Assembly: GCA_903904835.1 (NCBI GenBank)
Contig: CAIVEI010000051.1
Coordinates: 62,001 to 126,000, forward strand
Length of the DNA: 64,000 nucleotides
Source of the DNA: an uncultured Schlesneria sp.
Lineage (GTDB): Bacteria > Planctomycetota > Planctomycetia > Planctomycetales > Planctomycetaceae
Direction of reading: 5' to 3'
The translations under genes and the position numbers were made by a program. Below, one piece after another: positions 34,870-42,891 of this stretch (positions are counted from its first letter, which is position 1; every line of letters begins with the position of its first letter). The notes under the pieces were generated by a model. That model saw only the letters and a program-made list of their open reading frames with translations, did no database searches and was not told the origin of the DNA.

Positions 34870-35187
34870 TCAGGGTTTTTCGCTGAGATCACATTGACAT
34901 GAAAATTGACCGCATCCTGGGCATCCTGAGCCATATTTTTTGCGGACTGCCGCGTCAAGATCAACACCAGCGACGTTTGCAATCGTAGCCAGCCAGGCGA
35001 GTACGTCAGCAAATTCAAGCGCCAACTCTTCGGGACTGCCTTCCCGCAATGCGGCAGCCAATTCTCCAACCTCTTCCATTAGCCACATGAACGTTCCGTC
35101 AACACCCCTTGCAACATCCTTGGGGCCATACATCTGTTTTATCAATGATTGTAAATCTCGTAACGAAAGCGGGTTTGGATCATTCAT
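34870..35187 (-). CDS. MazG-like nucleotide pyrophosphohydrolase with Cys-rich tail
   Basis: 105-residue all-alpha NTP pyrophosphohydrolase of the MazG family. The metal-binding helices show MEEVGELAAAL (E-E-x-x-E) and LEFADVLAWLATI (E-x-x-D). The C-terminal tail has four Cys in CPGCGQFSCQC, which could bind zinc and is not part of the core fold. Such enzymes clean non-canonical or excess nucleotides. The gene starts 9 bases after the UxuA-like gene, in the same operon. Confidence 0.9.
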   Translation of the reverse strand: MNDPNPLSLRDLQSLIKQMYGPKDVARGVDGTFMWLMEEVGELAAALREGSPEELALEFADVLAWLATIANVAGVDLDAAVRKKYGSGCPGCGQFSCQCDLSEKP

Positions 35188-35196
35188 TTTGGTCTT

Positions 35197-36150
35197 TCAT
35201 GTTTCCGTTGCTTGTATCAAACCGCGGATATACCCATAAGCAAATAAGCGGCCGAGCATCGTATATCCTGGTTCGCCATCGTCCTCGCCGTACATTTGTG
35301 GAACGTGATCCGGTCGGATTGGACCGTTAAAACCGATCTGATGGTAAGCGCGCATGGCAGCAGGCATGTTGGTCTCTCCGTTATCATGAAATGTCTCGAC
35401 GAATGACTCGCGCGTCCCACGAACGTCGCGGAAATGCACGTACTTTATGTGCTTTCCCAGGCGGCGAATCGAGGTGGGGATATCGACCCCCATTGAGGCG
35501 AACGTCCCCTGACAGAAACAGATTGCGTTGGATGGGCTGGGGACAAGGTTGATCAGTTGTTCAAAATTCTCAACCGAGTTCATGATGCGAGCCTTTCCCT
35601 GAAATTCGGGAAGGGGCGGATCATCCGGGTGCATGCACATCGTCACGTTTACCGATTCAGCAACCGGAATGAGGGCGCTGAGAAAACGTTTCAAGTTCTG
35701 CCAAAGCCTGTCCGATGAAATCGTTTCCCGTGACATTTCTGATGTGTTTGCACTGAGTGACATTGCTCGGTGGGCGTCAGCCAGATCAAATGCGGTCACC
35801 TTTGCTCTACCTCGCTCTGGAGCATCGAGACGCGTTCGGACCCAATCAGTACCTGCCATAAAGTTGTAGCAAAGCAGCGGAATTCCGGCCGTTCCCATGT
35901 TCTGTAGAAGCGACTTCATTACGGTCAATTCGCTTCCATCGTCCAGGCCAAATTTTGACCGTTCGATCGGAAGATAGCCTTCAATTACCGACAGCTTCAT
36001 ACCGAATGACTCAATCCGAACTCGCAAACGAATGAGATCTTCAAGCTTCGGACCAGGATATCTTCCGACGACATCAGTCACTCCGCATTGTGCGGCGAGG
36101 GTGAGGTTCTCGTCTGACATCGGAGTTAAAACAGTCGCCAGTCGCATCAT
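35197..36150 (-). CDS. Mannonate dehydratase-like (UxuA family) enzyme
   Basis: 317-residue TIM-barrel protein of the UxuA family, which dehydrates D-mannonate to 2-keto-3-deoxygluconate with Mn2+. The metal and substrate motifs are visible: [11 protein letters not shown] near residue 172, [20 protein letters not shown], and [11 protein letters not shown] near residue 280. The protein is shorter than E. coli UxuA (~390) and like the type found in other planctomycetes. The end of the glycosyltransferase gene overlaps its start by 4 bases. The KduD-like SDR at 61379 could act in the same uronate route. Confidence 0.88.
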   Translation of the reverse strand: MMRLATVLTPMSDENLTLAAQCGVTDVVGRYPGPKLEDLIRLRVRIESFGMKLSVIEGYLPIERSKFGLDDGSELTVMKSLLQNMGTAGIPLLCYNFMAGTDWVRTRLDAPERGRAKVTAFDLADAHRAMSLSANTSEMSRETISSDRLWQNLKRFLSALIPVAESVNVTMCMHPDDPPLPEFQGKARIMNSVENFEQLINLVPSPSNAICFCQGTFASMGVDIPTSIRRLGKHIKYVHFRDVRGTRESFVETFHDNGETNMPAAMRAYHQIGFNGPIRPDHVPQMYGEDDGEPGYTMLGRLFAYGYIRGLIQATET

Positions 36151-36977
36151 TTTACCAGGCTCTCAGTTTTCAATTCACCTCGGGCTGGGTCAAACAACGG
36201 TGATCGCCAGACCCCAAGTTTTCGAGCCCAGAATTTTGCCAGGACATTCAGCGTGGAAAATCCGTACGTGACACTTCGCCGAAAGTTGATGCTGGACATT
36301 TCATCAAAGTAGCGGACAGGTACAGGAATATCGCCAAGTTTGAAGCCGAAGTAGACTGCCTGTGCTAAAAATTCGCTATCGAATACGAAATCGTTCGAGT
36401 TTTTCAAATAAGGGATCGTTTCCAGCACTTCACGGCGATAGGCGCGAAATCCACTATGAAAGTCGCCGAGATTTTGCCCGAGGGCAATGTTTTCGGTGAA
36501 TGTCAAGCAACGATTGGCAACGTATTTCCACGGAGGCATCCCACCGGAGAGGGCCTCGCGCCGTGTCCGAATCCGCGACCCCATAATGAAATCGCAGATG
36601 CCCAGACGAATGATATCAATCGCTGCTGGAATCACCCGACTGTCATATTGATAGTCGGGATGGATCATCACGACGTAGTCCGCCCCATTTTCCAATGCCC
36701 GACGATAACAAGTCTTCTGATTACCGCCATAACCAAGATTCTTTTCATGACGAATCACCGTCAGGCCGATTCGTTCGGCAATTTCAACAGTATTGTCGCT
36801 GCTGCAATCATCAACGAGAATAATTTCATCAACCGATCCTGCCGGAATGTCGGCGACCGTCCGTTCAAGCGTCCGTGCCGCGTTGTAAGCGGGCATAACG
36901 GCAATTGTCTTTCCACGCGGCAATTTCTTGCCTTCTGGAAAAGATGGAAGTTCGTCACTGTTTAAAATGGATAACAC
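36147..36977 (-). CDS. Family 2 glycosyltransferase, polyprenyl-phosphate sugar type
   Basis: 276-residue GT-A fold enzyme similar to dolichol-phosphate glucosyl/mannosyltransferases. It has [31 protein letters not shown], and the metal-binding region [15 protein letters not shown]. No C-terminal membrane helices are present, so it is probably a peripheral enzyme charging undecaprenyl-phosphate. The start is GTG at 36977. It leads the operon with UxuA-like, MazG and hydrolase genes, and its stop overlaps the UxuA-like start. The sugar is unknown. Confidence 0.92.
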   Translation of the reverse strand: MLSILNSDELPSFPEGKKLPRGKTIAVMPAYNAARTLERTVADIPAGSVDEIILVDDCSSDNTVEIAERIGLTVIRHEKNLGYGGNQKTCYRRALENGADYVVMIHPDYQYDSRVIPAAIDIIRLGICDFIMGSRIRTRREALSGGMPPWKYVANRCLTFTENIALGQNLGDFHSGFRAYRREVLETIPYLKNSNDFVFDSEFLAQAVYFGFKLGDIPVPVRYFDEMSSINFRRSVTYGFSTLNVLAKFWARKLGVWRSPLFDPARGELKTESLVK

Positions 36978-37202
36978 AACAGCTCAATTCATGCAGAACA
37001 GGGGGCATTGACTCGAAAATCGATGGCGACATTATCGAGAAATGCAGCCACGTTGGAAGCGGCACGGGGCGTCAATTTCCTAATTTGCCTTACACCGCGC
37101 ATCACCAAATTCGACGACCATGATTTGACGATTTATACCCCGGCGTGTCACCATACGGATTCGATGTTTAATCATAACCGCTTAAATACCAGGATTCCGC
37201 TC

Positions 37203-37799
37203 ATGCCTAAGAAAAAAGCCGCGAAAAAGACTTTGGCCAAAGACGATTCGGTCGCATCTCAACGGATTGTCATGCGAACTGGTGAAGCATTGGTCGAAGC
37301 CGAACCGGCGTATTCGGCGGCGGAACCAGAAGTTGTGATTGGCGAGTTGGACGGCCCAGTTGGTTATGCGATTGCCAATTTAATCGGGGACCAGACCAAA
37401 GGACACTCCCGCGTGTTTGCCATCTTGAATTGTGATGTTCAAGTTCGTCCGGTCACCCTGATGGTCAGCAAAGTCACGGTAAAAAACACAAAATACACAA
37501 ATATCTTGATGGGCTCAGTCCAGGCAGGTATTGCGAATGGAGTTCTCGACGCTGTTCGAGCGGGTGACATTCCCAAGGAAAAGGCCAACGATCTCGGGAT
37601 TATTGTTTCTGTATGGCTTGATCCCAGTGTGACCAAGGTGGAAGTGGATCACAACATCCTGTTCGAAACTAACCGGAAAGCGACAGCGAAGGCTATTCAC
37701 AAAGCCATGCACAATGAACCGGGAATCGATTGGTTACTCGAAAACCAAAAGGACGTGACACACTATTTCCATCAATTGGGAGTCGATAAGAAGCTGTAA
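37203..37799 (+). CDS. Formaldehyde-activating enzyme (Fae) homologue lacking the catalytic His
   Basis: 198-residue protein homologous to Fae, which couples formaldehyde to tetrahydromethanopterin. Shared segments are RTGEALVEAEP, GPVGYAIANL, GHSRVFAILN, RPVTLMVSKVTVKN, and NRKATAKAIHKAM. In active Fae a His follows GEALVG by about seven residues; here that stretch reads EAEPAYSAAEPEVVIG, with two extra residues and no His. A Lys-rich start (MPKKKAAKK) and a ~20-residue C-terminal tail are added. The ATG at 37203 is chosen because upstream codons show no family match. Likely a Fae-like paralogue of altered function. Confidence 0.88.
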   Translation: MPKKKAAKKTLAKDDSVASQRIVMRTGEALVEAEPAYSAAEPEVVIGELDGPVGYAIANLIGDQTKGHSRVFAILNCDVQVRPVTLMVSKVTVKNTKYTNILMGSVQAGIANGVLDAVRAGDIPKEKANDLGIIVSVWLDPSVTKVEVDHNILFETNRKATAKAIHKAMHNEPGIDWLLENQKDVTHYFHQLGVDKKL

Positions 37800-37809
37800 T
37801 TCTTCAATA

Positions 37810-38991
37810 TCACCGTGATTTGCCTGGGATTTGACTCAACAGCTCGGCAACGACTTCGGGCTGTTGAGAAGCAATATCATTAACGTCCCAAATGTCTTCC
37901 GGTTTGAAAAACAGGGCGGTTTGATTTGTCTGATTCGATTGCGAAAGGTCGACTTGCGAATCGATCGCGTTCGCTTGAATACAGAGCCAGTCGTTTGTTC
38001 GAATTGCTTTTGTCTGGAGGCCATCGCCGTACCAGACCGCCGACCGCGCTGGAACGTCTTCTGTCAATTCTCGCAGCCAACTTCTACCTGGGTATGGCCC
38101 TTGGTCAGTAAAATGAGCCAGATCAAACCAGTCAATTAACGTGGGGGCCAGATCACATGTTTGGACCAGTCGATCTGATCGAAGGGAGTTGAGATTCGGA
38201 AATCTCGCGTCTCGGGTTACGCTTAACACGAGAGGGATTCGCGTCAGTTGATCGCCAAGGGTCAGCGCTTTACTCGAAGCGGGGTTCAACTTTGATTGTT
38301 TGATTTGCTGCCAGCCAAAGCCCGTCGCCGCCGTCACAATCACCAGTAGAGGCTCCTCAACAACGTCCGTCGCTCCCTGAGCGAGAAGTTCGCCTAGCCA
38401 GTGGTCCAATAACGACACCGATCCTGCATAAACAGCAGGATGTCGTGATCGTTCTTCATCGGATAAATCGGAAAGATCCTGACCTCGTTCTTCAAAATCT
38501 TCAAAATAAAGAGCGTCAAAACCCTCAGGTGGAATCCCTGGCCCAGGTGCGTGAACCCACAATAACTTTGCCTGTTTAGTGGTTGTTGATTGTTTCCGTT
38601 CCGAAATCGCAGCCTTGACCACCTCGGCGAACGGAATTTCGTCCGGCTTGGTTCCGATTCCTTCACGCCCGTGAACACGAATCACGTTGTCGAATTCAAA
38701 GCTCTGTTGCCAGCATTGAAGGTCACCTGCAGCAATCAATTGCGATTCGACATTGCCGGTACGTAACAGGCTTCCGATGGAAATCGGCGGAGAATTCGCT
38801 GGCAGCAAGGAATGTTGACCAGTCGACCAGGCCATCCCGGCCATCGGCCCCAGCGTATCAAGGAAATGTCGGTCAAAGACAGCACCTGTGGCGGCAAGCT
38901 GATCAAAGCTGGGTGTCTCGATCCACTCATTGCCGTAGCAGCCGAGAGAATTTGTGGCGAGCGAATCGAAAGAGACGATGACAGCCTGCAT
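37810..38991 (-). CDS. Sulfatase/alkaline-phosphatase fold protein without the formylglycine Cys
   Basis: 393-residue protein of the sulfatase-like hydrolase superfamily. The N-terminal metal strand is VIVSFDSLATNSLGCYGNEW, then TPSFDQLAATGAVFDRHF. At the place of the C-x-P-S-R modification motif it has DTLGPMAGMAWSTG, so no Cys or Ser is available for formylglycine. Later segments (LLDHWLGELL, QTCDLAPTLIDWF) are typical of sulfatases. No signal peptide, which is also unusual. Perhaps a phosphatase-like or inactive member. It converges with the Fae-like gene, 10 bases apart. Confidence 0.85.
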   Translation of the reverse strand: MQAVIVSFDSLATNSLGCYGNEWIETPSFDQLAATGAVFDRHFLDTLGPMAGMAWSTGQHSLLPANSPPISIGSLLRTGNVESQLIAAGDLQCWQQSFEFDNVIRVHGREGIGTKPDEIPFAEVVKAAISERKQSTTTKQAKLLWVHAPGPGIPPEGFDALYFEDFEERGQDLSDLSDEERSRHPAVYAGSVSLLDHWLGELLAQGATDVVEEPLLVIVTAATGFGWQQIKQSKLNPASSKALTLGDQLTRIPLVLSVTRDARFPNLNSLRSDRLVQTCDLAPTLIDWFDLAHFTDQGPYPGRSWLRELTEDVPARSAVWYGDGLQTKAIRTNDWLCIQANAIDSQVDLSQSNQTNQTALFFKPEDIWDVNDIASQQPEVVAELLSQIPGKSR

Positions 38992-39018
38992 CTAACGATT
39001 CGTCCCTTCGAACGAGAC

Positions 39019-39065
39019 GGAAAACGGGAAGAGAGAATCATGATTGATTCTCTTTCCTGTTTTCC
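39019..39065 (-). terminator. Long hairpin after the small gene at 39076
   Basis: Arms 39019-39040 and 39045-39065 pair over about 20 positions with few mismatches (GGAAAAC...GAATCA). On the minus strand it is followed by a weak TTTT. It sits between two minus-strand genes, 11 bases after the stop of the upstream one. Confidence 0.6.
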
Positions 39066-39075
39066 TCATATCAGA

Positions 39076-39345
39076 TCAAGGCGACCGCAAAGCTCGACGC
39101 CACTGAGGGCTGACGAGAATTCGCTCGATTTGCAGTTCATGAAGCTGGTCGAACCATGTTCCGTCAAACTCGAAGACTTCGTACATTCGCTGCGACTGAT
39201 CAAAGCGCGGGTCCGTTGTCCCACCTTCTTCGTCCGTTCCAGCGAATCGACTTGGGACGATTAAAACCCAAGTTCTGTCCCCGGCTCGCTCCCATGTTGG
39301 CTTCGTCCAACGGAAACCAACCTCCTGCAAATCTGCCTGTGACAT
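39076..39345 (-). CDS. Small hypothetical protein
   Basis: 89-residue protein, not recognised. It is rich in Trp, Arg and Phe, has no membrane segment or signal, and ends in a basic RRALRSP. A beta-rich small domain is likely (GDRTWVLIVPSRF, then YEVFEFDGTWFDQLHEL). It lies upstream of the sulfatase-fold gene, separated from it by a strong hairpin. Confidence 0.65.
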   Translation of the reverse strand: MSQADLQEVGFRWTKPTWERAGDRTWVLIVPSRFAGTDEEGGTTDPRFDQSQRMYEVFEFDGTWFDQLHELQIERILVSPQWRRALRSP

Positions 39346-39460
39346 TCAACGGCCTCCTTGCCAGTCAACACGGGTCCATCCGTGGGGCGGATTATTCATT
39401 CAACGAGCAGGTTGGTCAAGCGACTATCGAGAAGTTATCTTGGATGTTGAGAAACAGAGG

Positions 39461-39907
39461 ATGTTTTTGATCATCGACGACGATGACCAATCCGATCGTG
39501 AACAAGAACAAATGTCCCTATTTTCGCATACGAAAAATGAAACGTTTCCCGCAATGGATGGCTCGCTGAAGAAATCACTTTTACTCCTGCCACCAGAATC
39601 CTGTGACGGATGTGGACTGTGCTGTGAAGGGATCGGATCGCCGGTCGTGTTGTATGCATCACGGACGGGATTACCGACGCCGCACCCTTTCCGGCCTGCG
39701 GAGTTACCGCAGGACCTGATCGAAGAAATCGATATCCACTTTTCAGGCTTAACGCGTGGTCAGGAATCACAGGACCGCTGCCTCTGGTTTGACCCTGTCG
39801 TCCGAGCCTGTCGCCATTACGAGTTTCGACCGCAGATCTGTCGTGACTACGAACTCGGTGGCCGAGCATGCCTCCAACGACGACGCGATGAACTGAATTC
39901 AATGTAA
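39461..39907 (+). CDS. YkgJ-family Cys-cluster protein
   Basis: 148-residue protein of the YkgJ/Fli family of zinc- or iron-binding Cys-cluster proteins. The metal box is CDGCGLCCEG near residue 48, followed by CLWFDPVVRACRHYEFRPQICRDYE. This gives the eight-Cys pattern of the family. The start could be ATG at 39461 or 39512; the latter leaves a shorter acidic leader. Function of the family is not settled. The gene is between divergent and convergent neighbours and seems to stand alone. Confidence 0.85.
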   Translation: MFLIIDDDDQSDREQEQMSLFSHTKNETFPAMDGSLKKSLLLLPPESCDGCGLCCEGIGSPVVLYASRTGLPTPHPFRPAELPQDLIEEIDIHFSGLTRGQESQDRCLWFDPVVRACRHYEFRPQICRDYELGGRACLQRRRDELNSM

Positions 39908-39983
39908 ATACGACCGTCGCACCAATTGATCGCTGCCGACCTTTTGATGACGGCGCAGACCAAAACATGCCACATGAAGGCAA

Positions 39984-40508
39984 TCACTCGTGATCTGTTG
40001 CGTTAGTTGCGTGAACCAACTCTCGAAACGTTGGGCGCAACGAAGGGTGCAAGAAGCGAGCGAAAGAACTGTCGAGGTTTCCAGCCGCGATCAGTTCAAC
40101 GACGTCCGCAAAGTCTTTGTGCGTTCGGCGCAGATTGCTCGTACCACAAGCGATTTTCATTTCGATCAATCGCGAAAGTCGCACGACGACGAGTCCCTCT
40201 CGCTGTTCGACATTCACTTCGCCAGTCGGCTCGGGAATCACTACTTCGCTTCCTTTGCCCGCAGTCTGGCCCGCGATCAGGAATTGAACGGCAATACCAG
40301 CGGGCGACCGGAATTCGACTTGCGCCTGATTCCAGACCAGTCCACCATCTTCCAAAGTTTTCCGAACGGCGTCTGTATCACTTGAACGAATCACAAGATC
40401 GAGGTCGACGGTATTCCTTTGATATCCGTGCAAGCAAACGGCCACTCCGCCGCAAATCGAATAGGGGATCGCTTCGTCGGACAAGAGTGCATGACATCGC
40501 TCTGCCAC
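39984..40508 (-). CDS. Nucleotidyltransferase-fold protein, possibly 5'-interrupted
   Basis: 174-residue protein of the minimal nucleotidyltransferase (MNT/AbiEii-like) fold: SICGGVAVCLHGY near residue 17 with the G-G core, then VDLDLVIRSSD supplying the two metal Asp residues. The rest is an alpha/beta domain ending in Arg/Leu helices. The reading starts at a GTG (40508), but the same frame continues upstream to an ATG at 40562 with good coding-like sequence, broken by one in-frame TGA at 40518-40520. Either translation starts at GTG or the gene carries a nonsense mutation. No antitoxin partner is next to it. Confidence 0.75.
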   Translation of the reverse strand: MAERCHALLSDEAIPYSICGGVAVCLHGYQRNTVDLDLVIRSSDTDAVRKTLEDGGLVWNQAQVEFRSPAGIAVQFLIAGQTAGKGSEVVIPEPTGEVNVEQREGLVVVRLSRLIEMKIACGTSNLRRTHKDFADVVELIAAGNLDSSFARFLHPSLRPTFRELVHATNATDHE

Positions 40509-40695
40509 GTTCCAAAGTCACTCGTTGCCGAGCATCCGATAAACCTTCTGTGCCGTGACCATGATTTGTCCCTCTGCTCCGATTATACAGCAACGCAACG
40601 GTCAGGAAACATAGACTTTTTGGCCGGGACATCGTGCAGTACACTTGGCTCCTCGTTCAACAGTTGGTTTTCGGGAAACATGCACGTTGCCAAAG

Positions 40696-41139
40696 TCACT
40701 CTTCGACTTTTGGGGGGCGACGTCGATCTTTGGTTTCGGTCCGTTCGCGCTTGGCCTCAACTCGGCGTCGCTTGGAAGCATGGGTTGGTTTCACGGCACG
40801 CCGTGGTTTCGGTTCGGTGGCGACCGATTGAAGTAGTGCTTGCAACTTTTCGAGACAGTCAGCAACGTTCTTCGGCTGGTCTCGAAACCGCTCGCTGCTG
40901 AGAACCAGTTCCCCCTCACCGGTCATGCGCCGTCGATAGGCTGCAATGAATCGGTCTCGCACATCGACAGGAAGTGATTCTGATTCGACAAGGCTCCACC
41001 TCAGGATCACCTTGGAATTCACTTTGTTGACGTTTTGTCCGCCCGGTCCCGAGCTGCGCGCAGTCGACCACGAGAACTCGCGACATGGGACGCGAATTCG
41101 ATGAGTGACATTCAGAATTTCCGATTCGTCGGGAAACAT
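40696..41139 (-). CDS. arfB: Peptidyl-tRNA hydrolase ArfB (stalled-ribosome rescue)
   Basis: 147-residue class I release-factor-like protein that frees peptides from ribosomes stalled without a stop codon. The catalytic GGQ is in SSGPGGQNVNKVNSKV near residue 34, preceded by the FSWSTAR motif, and followed by the LVLSSERFRDQ strand. A very basic tail (about residues 110-142, Lys/Arg-rich), which in ArfB inserts into the mRNA channel, is present. No codon-recognition domain exists. Cytoplasmic. Confidence 0.93.
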   Translation of the reverse strand: MFPDESEILNVTHRIRVPCREFSWSTARSSGPGGQNVNKVNSKVILRWSLVESESLPVDVRDRFIAAYRRRMTGEGELVLSSERFRDQPKNVADCLEKLQALLQSVATEPKPRRAVKPTHASKRRRVEAKRERTETKDRRRPPKVEE

Positions 41140-41220
41140 GATGGTTGCATGTTAGTTCAAATGCGATGACGATACCGCGCTGGGGACACGGGAATCGGCT
41201 AAAAGGTTCACTTTATTGCT

Positions 41221-42048
41221 TCACGCGGCGACATTCGAACGCGTAATTTCCGTATGAACACCTTCGATTTGATCGGCGGAAATCCGCTGTAACTGGTTCG
41301 CGTAACCGACCAGAAGTGCAAAATCGCAAAGTCGATTGATCCGTCGTGGGATGCCCCCAGACAGTTCGTAAAGGACTCGCATTGCAGATGAATCGAAGAT
41401 CGGCATTGAACGGCCGGCAGTCTGCAATCGGTGGACAATGTATTCCGCTGTTTCCACTTCCTCGAGCGACTGCAGAAAACAGTGAAAAGCCATTCGATCG
41501 GCAATTTGAGCGGTGGTTTGCAGGGTACCGATCAGTTCAGGTTGCCCTGCAAGAATCAAGGCAAAGTTGGAACGCCCCGGACGTTGAAAATTCATCAACT
41601 GATGCAGCGTTTGGAAGACTCGTCGGTCTTCAATCAAATGTGCGTCGTCGAGAATGATGACCGGCTCGTGACCAGCTTCAGTCAACTCATTTAAGCGAGT
41701 TTCGAAAGATCGCAACAGGACATCGAGTCCCAGATTTGCAGAATTGAAATCATGCGGACAGCCACCCAATTCCTGGGTTAGGTACGCAACCAACTCATGC
41801 GGCGAAAGCTGAGGATAGACGAGTTGTACGACGGGGCATCCGTGTGAGACTCGCTGGCGGACCATTTCCAGGACGTGCGTCTTACCTGTTCCACTTGCCC
41901 CAACCAGGGCTGCGGCCCCTTTGCCGTGTTCGATCAGATAATTTAGTTTCACGATCGCTTCTTGATGCAGTCGACCGGAGTAGAAAGAATCAGATCGACG
42001 ATCGTGATCGAACGGCGCTCGCTCCAATTGCCAATGTCGCTCGTACAT
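41221..42048 (-). CDS. ExeA-like AAA ATPase
   Basis: 275-residue AAA+ ATPase of the ExeA/general-secretion type. It begins with the typical YERHWQLERAPFDHD, has Walker A VGASGTGKTHVLEM near residue 50 and Walker B EPVIILDDAHL near residue 130, and continues with FALILAGQPELIG and GGIPRRINRLCDFAL. The peptidoglycan-binding C-terminal domain and membrane helix of ExeA are absent. It forms a pair with the TM protein upstream (35-base gap). In planctomycetes such ATPases occur in many copies; the process served is unknown. Confidence 0.9.
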   Translation of the reverse strand: MYERHWQLERAPFDHDRRSDSFYSGRLHQEAIVKLNYLIEHGKGAAALVGASGTGKTHVLEMVRQRVSHGCPVVQLVYPQLSPHELVAYLTQELGGCPHDFNSANLGLDVLLRSFETRLNELTEAGHEPVIILDDAHLIEDRRVFQTLHQLMNFQRPGRSNFALILAGQPELIGTLQTTAQIADRMAFHCFLQSLEEVETAEYIVHRLQTAGRSMPIFDSSAMRVLYELSGGIPRRINRLCDFALLVGYANQLQRISADQIEGVHTEITRSNVAA

Positions 42049-42083
42049 TTCGGCCTCCTTGCCGTTTTATTGACCGACGTAAC

Positions 42084-42575
42084 TTATCTCAGATTTGTTG
42101 ATTCGCCCCGACCACCAGAAATTCGGCGAACCGAATCTGTGGTATCTTTGCGATCAATTTCTTCGATTGTGCCAGTCAACCAGACTACCGAGAATCGGTC
42201 GTGCCCATTTACCGAAGCCTGGTCGTTCTTTCCGCCCGAATTTGATCGGTCGCTTGCGACCCCTTTGGCAGGAGACGTTCGAATCGGCATGCGAGAACCT
42301 TGTTTCGTCTGTTTGGGTGAATCAAACGCAGGGGCCGGAAAATCAAGGCCTTCCAGTTCCGAAATCGAATCCCCATCATCGGCTTGCCGACGTGAACCAA
42401 AATAGCTCCACGCCCCCAAACCAACGCTCACAATCAAAAGGCCGACGATGATATAGGTTAAGGGAGGAATCATCTTCATCCCTATCTGTTTGACTGACGC
42501 ACTCCGCTTTGGTCCATTTGTTTTGGACGGTTGAGTTTCGCGGATAGCCTTTGCTGTTTGACCGGCGTCCATCAT
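42084..42575 (-). CDS. Hypothetical single-TM protein paired with the ExeA-like ATPase
   Basis: 163-residue protein, not recognised. A polar N-terminus of ~35 residues is followed by one helix (PLTYIIVGLLIVSVGLGAW) and a Ser/Lys/Asp-rich region. A short ordered C-terminal segment (FSVVWLTGTIEEID) follows. The ATG at 42575 has AAGGA just upstream. It is cotranscribed with the ATPase gene and is probably its membrane partner, which would replace the missing TM part of ExeA; this is inference. Confidence 0.7.
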   Translation of the reverse strand: MMDAGQTAKAIRETQPSKTNGPKRSASVKQIGMKMIPPLTYIIVGLLIVSVGLGAWSYFGSRRQADDGDSISELEGLDFPAPAFDSPKQTKQGSRMPIRTSPAKGVASDRSNSGGKNDQASVNGHDRFSVVWLTGTIEEIDRKDTTDSVRRISGGRGESTNLR

Positions 42576-42791
42576 CTCATCCTTGTTTATGGAAAAGAAC
42601 AACCGTCAGGGATGGCGACAATCGTAATTCGAATACCATGCGGAATAAAATCCGCTACGGACGAACCACTTGTGGATCGCTCATCAATGCTATCGTCAGC
42701 TTGCTGGAGGGACTTGAATGGAGTTCCGCCAAAAACCCCGTCTCCACCGCTCAGCAGTTGTCAGTTTAAGGGCGTAAAAAAAAGGCGGACG

Positions 42792-42821
42792 AAAAAGGTT
42801 ATGACGAGCGTAAGCCTTTTT
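42792..42821 (-). terminator. Possible terminator after the nif3 gene
   Basis: AAAAAGGTTA at 42792-42801 pairs with TAAGCCTTTTT at 42811-42821 with one bulge. On the minus strand the stem ends in CCTTTTTC. AT-rich stem, so only moderately convincing. Confidence 0.4.
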
Positions 42822-42891
42822 AAATAAGAGGATTGCGTCCAGAAAAGTCGGGTTGAAGTGTTCGGCAGTTTCTCATCTCCGACTGAACGAA

